From Boswellia sacra (lineage: Eukaryota > Streptophyta > Magnoliopsida > Sapindales > Burseraceae): a stretch of 64,000 bases of DNA. A program made the position numbers and the translations under genes. Where the stretch lies: assembly GCA_013180625.2 (NCBI GenBank), contig SNVD02009802.1, positions 310,001-374,000 of the forward strand. Direction: 5' to 3'. Position 1 is the first letter of the stretch. The number at the start of each line of letters is the position of its first letter. The notes under the pieces are model-generated. The model saw nothing but the letters and a program-made list of their open reading frames with translations, was not told the DNA's origin and did not search any database. Of this stretch, positions 13,141-22,585 are shown in pieces.

Positions 13141-13304
13141 ACCCTATTGGTCCAAGCAATATCCCCTTATCCAAATATCCAAAGCCAAACGACGTCGCCC
13201 ACCTAAAGCCCCGTCTCTTTCCTCATAACTTGTTCTTCATAACCCTTACACAACTACTTGCCTCTGCTATTGCTAAACAACAACCGTAAATCGATACATC
13301 CTTG
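13141..13304 (+). promoter_or_regulatory. psaD proximal promoter: CCAAT, I-box and ACGT core, no TATA
   Basis: In the 165 bp before the ATG are ATTGG (13146-13150, inverted CCAAT), CCTTATCC (13165-13172, an inverted I-box GGATAAGG) and GACGTC (13191-13196, ACGT core), then a pyrimidine-rich leader. I-boxes and ACGT cores are light-response elements in plant photosynthesis genes. No TATA box is visible, which fits the TATA-less psaD promoter described in tobacco. Confidence 0.55.
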
Positions 13305-13931
13305 ATGGCAACCCAAGCGGGGCTCGTCACCCCTACTATTATCTCCCCAAAAACAAGCAAGCTTCCTTTGATGCCATGGAAACCAACCTCATCATTTTCA
13401 TTCACTAGTCCCAAACCTCTGACCTTCTCCACATCTCAAAGAAGCATTAGAGCCGCGGCCGCAGAGGAAGCGCCCGCACCGACGAAGGAAGCTCCAGTGG
13501 GCTTCACCCCACCAGAATTGGACCCTAACACCCCATCAACGATCTTCGGAGGTAGCACAGGAGGACTGTTAAGAAAGGCCCAAGTTGAAGAATTCTATGT
13601 TATTACATGGGAGTCACCCAAGGAACAAATCTTTGAGATGCCAACGGGTGGAGCAGCCATCATGAGGCAGGGACCTAACTTGCTTAAGTTGGCTAGGAAA
13701 GAACAATGCTTGGCTCTTGGTACTAGATTGAGATCAAAGTACAAGATCAAGTACCAATTTTACAGGGTTTTCCCCAATGGTGAGGTTCAATATCTTCACC
13801 CCAAAGATGGTGTTTATCCAGAGAAGGTGAACCCTGGTCGTCAAGGGGTAGGCCAGAATTACAGATCAATTGGGAAGAATGTTAGTCCCATTGAGGTCAA
13901 GTTCACTGGAAAGCAAGTTTATGACTTGTAA
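13305..13931 (+). CDS. psaD: Photosystem I reaction center subunit II (PsaD), chloroplast precursor
   Basis: PsaD is the stromal PSI subunit that docks ferredoxin beside PsaC and PsaE. This is a single uninterrupted exon of 208 codons with ATG at 13305 (preceded by TTG, not used). Residues 1 to about 50 form a Ser/Thr/Pro-rich transit peptide, with likely cleavage near [11 protein letters not shown]. An Ala/Pro-rich plant N-terminal extension follows (51-75), then the conserved core from about 80: [74 protein letters not shown] and the C-terminal GKQVYDL. Length and motifs match plant PsaD throughout. The frame is intact and the gene intronless, as known for psaD. Nuclear copies are often duplicated; only one is here. 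Confidence 0.98.
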   Translation: MATQAGLVTPTIISPKTSKLPLMPWKPTSSFSFTSPKPLTFSTSQRSIRAAAAEEAPAPTKEAPVGFTPPELDPNTPSTIFGGSTGGLLRKAQVEEFYVITWESPKEQIFEMPTGGAAIMRQGPNLLKLARKEQCLALGTRLRSKYKIKYQFYRVFPNGEVQYLHPKDGVYPEKVNPGRQGVGQNYRSIGKNVSPIEVKFTGKQVYDL

Positions 13932-14748
13932 GATGAGAGGGTATTTGCTGAGAATGTGATGTAATATTGTTATATTCTCTGAGATTATGGACGGTCCTGT
14001 TATTCTTATTTCGTAGGGTTCTTTTAAGATTTTATGAACTGTTTCAAATGTAAGTTAAATACCTAAAGGAACTCCTGGGCCTAACAGGCAAATACGTTCT
14101 ATGGAATATAAATTACGTAAAATACGTTATTACCTAAATCCTTTTAAAAGCAAAATAAAATTTATAAAACAACACACCCGTCATTTTATTCAAATACTAT
14201 TGTTAAAAGAATTGATAATTGCTGAGGTCCTAGTCCATAGCTTGTTGTTGGTCTTTCCTTCGAAAGTATGATTTGAAAAAGAGAGAAATTTAACTATACT
14301 TGCAATTAAAATTTATTGTTATTCAGTATCGAGTTCTGCGAAATCATTTTGGAAGGAAAGAATAAATCAAGTTTCAAATTCTGAAAATACGTTTTTCTTT
14401 CTCTCCTGCTGCCACATCCACCACCAGAAAGTTCTTCCTCCATCTATACCTCAATCCCTTTGACGGTTTTGACCTTCTTATTCAACACTCGAGAAAATTC
14501 AACTTAAATTTATCTGGACGTAGGTTTTTATCTTGCAAACTTTACCGTATAGAGAGAATGAATCATATCTTTCGTTGACTACCCCACAGAATCTGTAACA
14601 ATTAATTAGGAAAGCCTGCTACTTTGAACATTGGCATAAATTGAGAACTCGATCCTGTTCTGGATATATAAATCGCTACACAATTTGATGAGTCACTTAC
14701 AAAGGAGTGAAGGATAAATTATTTGATTTTTTTTTTTTTTAATTTTTA
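13932..14748. other. psaD 3' flank and AT-rich spacer
   Basis: The psaD trailer (TGTAATATTGTTATATTC at about 13960) is followed by sequence without recognised coding potential, up to the target-site duplication of the LTR element at 14749. Confidence 0.5.
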
Positions 14749-14753
14749 ACATC

Positions 14754-15614
14754 TATTAGTACAGAAAATTGCACCTTAAGTTGGACGAGGTCAGTAGCTT
14801 GTTCTCATCCCCATTACCCAAATAGTGGCCCAATGAACACAACAACACTTCGGGATCAACACAGTTTTATTGGATAAAGAGTGAACAGGTAGCACTGTAT
14901 TCCGAATTTTGTAGAGATAACTAGAATAGAACTGAATCAAAGCAAAAATTAATAATTAGGTTGAAATAAATAAAAGATTGAAGAAGTAGAAGGTTGGGAG
15001 AACTCCAAGAGAGGGTTTTTTTTTTGGTGTATATTGGCCTGTTCTTTGCTGAATCTCCCATTGGAAGTTGATTTTCCCTCTATTTATACTCATCACAATC
15101 CTCTATTCTTTTCCCCAAAGGCTATTCTTGAGCTCCCGCCTTACCTGTGACATCTCACCACTCTTGGATTGCTTCCGGCAGCATCTATTTCCTCTTCTAG
15201 GATTTCTTCTCTTGGAAACTCAAACTCCACCATGCCCCCGAGTTTTCTACCGGCAAGTTCCTTGTTATTCTTTGTGCAAAGCTCCCCCTTACATTTCAGC
15301 CAGCTTCCACTCTTTACCTCATAGATTTTTCATGTTAACTCCCCATTTCATTATGAATTTCTTTCTCTTTTTCTCTATCCCATGTGAGGCTTCTAGCTAA
15401 CAGCATGAATTCCCGCAACCCCTGTCTCATCCGTCTCACTTTTCATTAATTTTGTCTAATCTAGAGAATATGGGTGAATAAGGGGTCTAGTAGGCTGGGC
15501 TTAGAGGATTGGGTCTATTTAATTCTAAAAGGGCCCTTTGGAAGATTAAGCACTAAGCTGAGCTGGGCTTCTTCTTAATGACTTGGGCCTTTAAAACAGG
15601 ATAATTCCCTTTCA
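14754..15614 (-). repeat. LTR, left copy (3' LTR of the element)
   Basis: It is a direct repeat of 18508-19396. Shared blocks include AATAGTGGCCCAATGAACAC, GAAATAAATAAAAGATT and the final TTCTAAAAGGGCC region. The first bases read TATTAGTACAG where the other copy has TGTAAGTACAG, so the TG terminus has mutated. Confidence 0.87.
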
Positions 15615-15959
15615 TTTGCCCCTATTTTTTGGACATGGGCCTAATTGAGCCAAAGGCGTTTGTGTAAAAAGTCAATCTTTTTTGTCTTTTGGCCCCTTAA
15701 ACCTTTGGACTGCCTCTGACCTCTTGTTCTCATAATTTCTCTCTAAAGAACTTTAGGATGCCCCCATGCCAGGGTTAAGACTTTTAGAATGCCCCCTTCT
15801 GAGGCTATACGGGGTTTGCTGACTCTCAAAGTGATTTTTCTAACACCCCAGTTGTTTTATAAGGGGTCTATCCTAACTTGGGGTCCTCTGTTTACCCGTA
15901 CTTCACAAGGGCCTATCTCCACCTAACCAATATGCTCATCTTGTACCAAGATACTTAGG

Positions 15960-16570
15960 ACTTTTAAAGATGACCCCTAGGCTTTGGGCACTCCGTCATC
16001 TTTCTCCCTTCAATTCGAGTACTACTGTAGTATGTCTCTCTTGTTCCCAAATGCCTCAAACCTGTCTTAGGTCCTTCTTGAATTTGACACTCAATATTTT
16101 GTTCCCTTATGTTCCCAAATGCTTTAAACCTGCCTGAGGTCCCATTTGATTTAGGCACTCAGTACTCCAATCCCCCTATTCCCAATGCTTTGGACTTGAC
16201 CAAAGTTTTCTTTGATTTGGGCACTTAGTATTATGATCCTCCCTATCACCAAATGCTTTGGACCTGACCAAGGTCCCTTTTGATTTGGGCAGTCATTATT
16301 CTGAATCCCTTTGTTCCCAAATGCTTAAGACCTGAATAAGGTCCCCTTCGATTTGAGCACTCATAACCCTTAAATGTCTTGGTCCTGATAGGGATCTCTT
16401 GATTTGGGCATTCAGACCCCAAATGCCTTAAACCTGACAAGAACCCTTTGATTCGGATACTCAGAACCCTTAAATGCCTTGGTCCCAATAAGGAACCCTT
16501 GATTTGGGCACTCAGAACCCCAAATGCCTTAGTCCCAAGAGGAACTCCTTGACTTAGACATATAATCTAT
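15960..16570. repeat. Tandem repeat inside the gag-only LTR element
   Basis: About nine degenerate units of roughly 55-85 bp are built on CCCAAATGC, then CCTGA..AAGGT, then TTGATTTGGGCACTCAG. Unit length shortens towards 16570. The array sits just inside the 3' LTR, a place where plant retroelements often carry minisatellites. Confidence 0.8.
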
Positions 16571-17576
16571 AATAAAAAAATAATTAATCAGCAAACATTC
16601 TCATACAATTTTTGCACAAATAAAACTTTATTTCACTCCTTTTATTCCCTTTAGGACTATTTGAACTGTGTATGTTTACAATTATAAGCATAAAAAAGGT
16701 TCTACACATAATTTTTCATATTATAGTCATACAAAAAGCTTCATATGTGACTTCTCTAAGGCACAGTACATGCATGCTCATATCAAGCATAGTATTTCCC
16801 AAGCTAAAGAGTGTATCAGGATTTAGAAATTTGCTTACAGTCCAATATGACCGAGGGGTAAGATTCCTTGCCTAAGTCCTTCTTGTTCTTTCATGGTCCT
16901 TCCCAACCTATATTTGTTTTGGTTACCACCATCGTATCTGGTTGGGCCCCTGCCACATAGCTTGATTTCTTATGTATAATATAGATATGTTTCTCGTCAT
17001 TAATTTCTGCTATATACCGTACCCTAAGCCCCTCTGTACTCGGTCCTACCATTGTTACAATTTATCATTGGGTTTGTCCTTGCTCCTGCTCAACTTCTCC
17101 TGGGTTTTCTGCCATATAATCAGTCAAAATCCCCTTTCTAATCATAATTTCTATTTGTGTTCTGAGGTTTCTGCAATATCTTGTCAAGTGCCTGTAGTTT
17201 TCATGGAAAAAGCAATATACGCTCGTTTTAGGTGAACCCTTTCGACAGAGGTTTAGATGTCCTGAAAATACCTCTATCCTTGTTCTCCTGCCAAATCTTC
17301 GTAATTGAAGTCTTCAATCATATTGGAGGGAGTTCTGATCTCCTTCTATCTAACCTTGACCACTTCAGTCTCCCTTCTTTAGGTTCTATTCCCCTTCTTT
17401 TCTGTTCTATAGATAGCTATTCATGTTGTGTTCCCTTTTTGCTACCAAGGTAGTTCCATGTCAAAAGGCAGCTTTCTCCTCTTCTAAGCAAATTCACTCA
17501 TCTGCCTTATCTCCAATTTCTTTCATCTTCTTTATACCCTTCCGAATAAGATATTGATAGAATTTGGTTTCGATCT

Positions 17577-18420
17577 TTATCGCACATTTGAAAGCACAAG
17601 CTGTTGCATGCAAGTCTTATTTTTTTGCCTCATAAGCTCGTTGTTGAACCTGGCCATGAACTTTCTCAACTTCTTTCCTTCAGCTTGTTTCAGGGAATAG
17701 AGGTTTGTGATGTTCCTTGGTTGTCTTCTATTCCCGAGGTACTGAAAGAGGAACACTAGTGCCAGTTCATTGAAGTTAGTAATCGAACCTGACAGTAGCA
17801 CCCTAAACCATCTCAAAGTTGACCACTTAGAGTTGCGGGGAAAACCTTGCAGAGCAAAGCCTCATCAGAGATTTATAGGGTCATTTTCTGGCGTTACTAG
17901 AAAAGATTTTCTTCTGGGTACCCCCCCACCCCAATCAAACATTTTTAGAGGCGGCATGATAAATTCTCTAGTTTCAAAATACTGTTTATATGGTCAGTTC
18001 GGCTTATTTTTTGGATAGTAAGTGCTATTGGGTTAAGAGGGTTTGTTGTGGCTAGACCTCTCATCCTATTCTTTAACATATAGTTCACCCCTACCATTAC
18101 CATATCAAGCATCTCCAGGTTTAGGTTCAGAGGGTTTTTTCTATTTGGGTTTGGGTTTTGTTTAGGTTACTTCTACCTCTTTCTGTTTCTTGGCTCTATG
18201 TGGGAAGGGTTTTCCTATGCCAGGTTACACTTTTTGCTGACTCTTCCCCTCGTTTTCCCCTATCGTTCTCTATCCCCTCGATCTTCTTACAGAGCTCTAT
18301 GTTATCTTTTCTAGCATCCTCAAATTGCTTTCTCAGTTCTGCAATTGCATGATCAATTCTCCCAAGATTTTCCTCCGGTTGGGAAGTTTCTTCAACCACA
18401 TGAGACTTTAAAACCACCAT
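17577..18420 (-). pseudogene. Retrotransposon Gag, frameshifted
   Basis: Two readable pieces lie on the minus strand. 18420-18196 gives a charged, coiled-coil-like N-terminal part (HAIAELRKQFEDARKDN and so on). 17816-17577 gives the gag core: RWFRVLLSGSITNFNELA, then KKLRKFMARFNNELM, matching the Retrotrans_gag pattern of Ty3/gypsy elements (RWF, then SI..F.EL, then E.LR.....RFN). The linking part (17817-18195) is disrupted, though DEALLCKVFPATLSG near 17860 restores the expected context in another frame. Weak gag-tail similarity may continue to about 17400. Confidence 0.78.
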
Positions 18421-18507
18421 TTCTTCTTGTTACAGAGTTGAGAATGAGATCGCTTTTTGTTTTATAACCTTGTTGAGAGTTATATGTTTCCTATAAACGC
18501 CAACAAT

Positions 18508-19396
18508 TGTAAGTACAGAAAATTATGCCTCAAGTTGGACTAGGTTAGCAGCCTATTTTTATCTCCATTACTCAAATAGTGGCCCAATGAACACAACAAC
18601 ACCTTTGGATCAACACAGGTTCATCGGACAAAAGGGGAACGAGTACTTGCAAAGGCATTCCGATGTCAAAGTCAGGTCCCGAATTTTGTAAAGATAATCA
18701 GGGGTCAGATAATAAGAATAGAATTAAATCATAGCAAGAATCAATAATCAGGTTGAAATAAATAAAAGATTAAAGAAGTAGAAGGTTGGGAGAGCTCTAA
18801 AAGAGGATTTTTTTGTGTATATTGGCATATTCTTGGTTGATCCACCATGGTAAGCTGATTTTTCCTCTATTTATTCTCATCACAAACCTGCATTCTTTTC
18901 CCCAAAGGCCATTCTCGAGCTCCCCCCTTACCTGTGACGTCTGACCATTCTTGGATTGCTTTCGACAATATCTATTTCTCTTTTGGGATTTCTTCTATTG
19001 GAAACTCAAACTCCACCATGACTTCTAGTTTTCTGCTTACTAGTTCCTAACTATTCTCTATACAAAGCTCCCCCCTACCGTTTCAACTAGCTTCCACTCT
19101 TTACCTCATGGATTCTTCATGTTAACTCCCTCTTTCATTATGAATTTCTTTCTCTTTTTCTCTGTCCTATATGGGGCAGCTAACAGCATGAATTCCCACA
19201 ACCCTTGTCTCATCCATCTCACTTTTCATTAATTTTGTCTCATTTAGAGAATAAGGGTGGGTAAGGGGTCTAGTGGGCTGGCCTTAGAGGATTGGGTCCG
19301 TTTAATTCTAAAAGGGCCTTTTGAAGGGTTAAGTACTAAGTTGAGCTCGGCTTCTCCTCAATAGCTAGGGCCTTGAAGACAAGATAATCCCTTTCA
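18508..19396 (-). repeat. LTR, right copy (5' LTR of the element)
   Basis: It is a direct repeat of 14754-15614 with intact TG..CA ends. It is 28 bp longer, mainly because of an extra GGCATTCCGATGTCAAAGTC-like segment near 18655. Confidence 0.87.
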
Positions 19397-19732
19397 ACAT
19401 CATTTATGATAAAAGGAATATATAATGCTTATCAAAAGCATAAGTAAAAATGTCCCGATCTCAAAAGAGGTAATAAAGATTAAAAATATATTGTCTTTTG
19501 GACTATATGTCATGGTACATGTACAACAAACACAATATATGCAAAAGCTCAATACTCGAGAAAGAAAAATGAAGTTTAAGCCTTCTTTGATTTCTTCTAA
19601 ATGATCAAAGAAAGATAATCTTTTTTTTTTTTGTTTAAAATCCATTGCTACTAGTTGCATAAATACAAAGAAGAGGAATGCACTATTTTTGTGACAACTA
19701 TGATATTTGTAATTGTAAGTTGGGACAAGTGT

Positions 19733-19740
19733 ATATATAT

Positions 19741-19789
<49 letters not shown>
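19733..19789. repeat. (TA)n microsatellite
   Basis: A nearly pure TA run of about 55 bp lies just outside the left arm of the next element. It is broken once by AAA. Confidence 0.9.
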
Positions 19790-19791
<2 letters not shown>

Positions 19792-20737
19792 TATATGTCT
19801 ATATGTCCGTTAAATTTATATAGATTAATGGTTAGGATTTGATTTCATGATAAGCTAATATTAAGGCAATTATTAAATGCCCATTCAATTATGTTGGACA
19901 ATTAATTATTCTTTTCTCTTTCCGGTCTTCTTCTTTTATCTTTACATCCTTCCTCTCATGTAATTTAAAGATATAATTTAAATTATTCCTTATACAAATT
20001 TAAATAACTACAAAAACTGATTTTATTTTTTAGAAGATATTTATAAATGCTTTGTTATATTTTAAAATGAAAATAATTGTTTGATCATCATATAAAATAT
20101 ATATTTTTAAGCCTATTTTTTATATTGTGATATGAGAACAATTATTTTTCGTTATCGCATGGTATTTGACTAAAAATCACTAATAACTTTTTAGCAAAAG
20201 AAAATTTATACCTTTTGAAAATACGGCCAACAGAACAAAATACGTTTTACACAAACCATTTTAGTTTCATTTATATTTTTAAATTATGTGATATGATTTT
20301 TTTTTTAAATTTAAAAAAAAATTACAATTGAACGATATATGGTAGGTCATGGTTTGGTTAAAATATAGTTAAATCCTTATTTTAGTGTCAAATTTAATAG
20401 AAGTAAAAAAAATTTTCTTCAATTTGATAATCATCATATTTCTATGGTAATTTCTATCCAAAAATCACTAGCAATCACATAAGGTTCCATATAATTTATC
20501 ATGAACTTGTACTATAAGGCTTTTTTTTTCCTCATATTCTAAATTCAATGAATTGCTAGAATACAAGTGCCTCCCTTATGAAGTTCCATTTAATTTCTAA
20601 ATTATAAATCCTTAGATTGTGAATTTTCAAGGCTTTGTAACAATAATGTCATTAGTTGAACACTAATTAGGGGATTGGACAAAATTAGTTATTCTAAGTT
20701 AGTTATTTTTAATTTTAAATTTGTATAAGGAATAACT

Positions 20738-21673
20738 TAAATTATAGGGAAAATTGAGAAAATAGACAAAATTAGGGGGTCTCTTTGAAAAATAGACACA
20801 TCCTAAAAAATTTTCATGTCATAGACACTTTCTTGATAAAAAGACTCAAATACCCTTTGAAAATATACTTGGATCAGGTACAACTCTTTTCGGGGATGAA
20901 ATTGTCAAATTACAAACTATAGGGACTAAAAAGAAATTACAAACTATATATCACGCGGAGACGACACTCGACACAACTCGACACTCGATATTTTACCACT
21001 CGACCCTCGACATTTCACCACTCGACAACACTCGAAACTCGACATTTTACCACTCGAAAACATTTGACACTCGACATTTCACCACTCGAAAACACTCGAC
21101 ATTCGACATTTCACCACTCGACAACACTCGAAACTCAACATTTCATCACTCGAAAACACTCGAAACTCGACATTTCACCACTCGAAAACACTCGAAACTC
21201 GATATTTCACCACTCGAAAACACTCGACACTTGACATTTCACCACTCGACAAAACTCGATACTCGACATTACATAACTCGACACGACTCAACAGGTTATT
21301 TTCGAGTGTCGAGTGTCTTCTTCTTCGTGATATAACACTGTCTTCTTCTTCTTGTTCTTCGTGATATAACACGTATTAACGTACATAAATCACATTATAA
21401 CACTCGATTTTCTTAAATAAGTTCACAAATCCTTCAGAAACTCAAATCTCGAATTCAAATTCTCTAGAAATTAAATTAAATCTATAAGGAGGGAAATGGA
21501 ATTCGGTCTTCTGAAGAGAGAGAAATAAGCCTTCAGGAAAAAATTGAATACATAAGGGTAATTGAGTCTTTTTGTCAGGAAAGTGTCTATGGCATGAAAA
21601 TTTTTCAAGATGTATCTATTTTTCAAAGAGACCCTCTAATTTTGTCTATTTTTTCAATTTTCCCTAAATTATA
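20738..21673. mobile_element. Mutator-like non-autonomous element 2 (918 bp, 9-bp TSD, nested)
   Basis: The element spans 20747-21664, with inverted ends starting GGGAAAATTGAGAAAATAG and ending with TTTTCAATTTTCCC. TIR similarity covers over 100 bp and is shared with element 1 at 7661-8820 (common block CCTAAAAAATTTTCATG, ATAGACACTTTCTTGA). A perfect 9-bp duplication TAAATTATA flanks it (20738-20746, 21665-21673). It carries no transposase. It sits in the right arm of the 19.8-21.85 kb element; excising it with one TSD copy restores the arm's complementarity to the left arm. Confidence 0.9.
20955..21290. repeat. Minisatellite inside Mutator-like element 2 (ACTCGACATTTCACC type)
   Basis: Tandem phrases of about 35 bp, such as CACTCGAAAACACTCGAAAC followed by TCGACATTTCACC, occur about ten times with small changes. 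The core ACTCGACA recalls the 8.0-8.5 kb array. Confidence 0.85.
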
Positions 21674-21903
21674 CCTTTAAATTATATGGGAGAGAAGATG
21701 TAAAGACAAGAGGAAGAAGACTGGAAAGAGAAAATTATCATTAATTGTCTGATATAATTGTATTCACTCTATGTGCATTTAATGATTGTCTTAATATTTA
21801 CTTGACATGTAATTAAATCCTAACCATTACTCAATGCAAATCTAAGGGATACAAATTGATGTAAAAAAGAGTATAATTTAGAGGGATTGCTAATCCTGCC
21901 CAT

Positions 21904-21925
21904 GTGTGTGTGTGTATATATATAT
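21904..21925. repeat. (TG)n(TA)n microsatellite
   Basis: A short TGTGTGTGTGTATATATATA run lies outside the right arm of the inverted-repeat element. It mirrors the TA run on the left side. Confidence 0.8.
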
Positions 21926-22164
21926 GTGATCTTTTGACAAAATTCATTGACACAAATTTATAGCCACTGATGTCACAAAATCTGATGGTTAAGATTGAAA
22001 GTCAACAAGTTACATTTAATATTATCAACTTATCAGTCATCTCAACTATTAAATTTTGCAAATTAATGACTAAATATTTATGTTTAATTTTGTGTCAAAA
22101 AATCCTCCCTCTGTGAGTATTACTTTTCAATTAATAACTTTCATTGCTGCTAATGAAATCAACT

Positions 22165-22585
22165 AAGGTCTGTTTGTTTCGACTTCCATAAGTAGAGCTT
22201 ATTAAAGTAGATTTTTTAAAAGTAGAGCTTTTATGAAAAAGTTATTGATTGTTTGATAGAATAAAGATGGAAGCATTTATTATAATCAAATTACCAATAT
22301 AAAGTTTTGTTATAAGAAAAGAATAAAGTAAGACATTTAAAATTAAATAAGGATATCTTTGACATTTTAAAATTTTAAAAAACCTCAAAAAGTGATTTTT
22401 CCAAAAGCCTCAATTTTGGGCTTCTTCCAAGAGACGTAAATCAGTTTTTTTAATCATCCAAAAGTTTTTCTCAGGTGGCAGTCAAAAGATACAAAAAAAA
22501 AAATAATAAAAGAGCTTTTGATATTAAAAAAGCTCTTTCAAAAGCTCTTTTGGCCAGTAAAGAATCTCAACCAAATGTGCTCTTA
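22165..22585. mobile_element. MITE-like element, about 420 bp
   Basis: The left end AGGTCTGTTTGTTTCGACTT faces a right end CTCAACCAAATGTGCTCTTA. This GGTCTGTTTG...CAAAYGNGCTCT pairing is common in plant MITEs. The interior is AT-rich and includes inverted phrases (AAAAGCTCTTT and its neighbours) but no ORF. The TSD was not clear, so the superfamily is unassigned. Confidence 0.5.

Larger units (their letters stand above)
14749..19401 (-). mobile_element. Gag-only LTR retrotransposon (about 4.65 kb, minus orientation)
   Basis: Two long direct repeats, 14754-15614 and 18508-19396, enclose about 2.9 kb. Both sides carry the same 5-bp duplication ACATC (14749-14753 and 19397-19401). The right repeat reads TGTAAGTACAG inward and ends TTTCA; on the minus strand the LTR therefore starts TGAAAGGG and ends CTTACA. 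A purine-rich tract (minus-strand AAAAAATAGGGGCAAA) abuts the left LTR, and a decayed primer site (TTGGCGTTTATAGGAA) the right. Inside, only Gag is recognised, on the minus strand, with frameshifts. No protease, RT or integrase is seen. It resembles the non-autonomous gag-only (TR-GAG or LARD-like) class. The LTRs look roughly 80-85% alike by eye, so the insertion is old. Confidence 0.85.
19805..21855. mobile_element. Long-inverted-repeat element (host of a nested insertion)
   Basis: The left arm, about 19805-20015, is the inverted complement of a right arm split in two: 20703-20746 and 21665-21850. Paired blocks include ATGGTTAGGATTTGATT/AATTAAATCCTAACCAT, TCTTTCCGGTCTTCTTC/GAAGAAGACTGGAAAGA and TTCCTTATACAAATTTAAA/TTTAAATTTGTATAAGGAA. 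The interior between arms (about 20016-20702) holds no ORF. Each arm is about 210 bp, so this is a MITE or foldback-like element of about 1.1 kb once the nested insertion is removed. Exact termini and TSD were not resolved because the outer ends fade into TA-rich sequence. Confidence 0.75.

Noticed and set aside
17232..17453. Plus-strand ORF in the LTR element
   Set aside because: It is antisense to the element's gag-side reading and has no similarity.
20955..21290. Possible CRISPR-like array
   Set aside because: Same reasoning: contiguous degenerate units without spacers, inside a TIR element.
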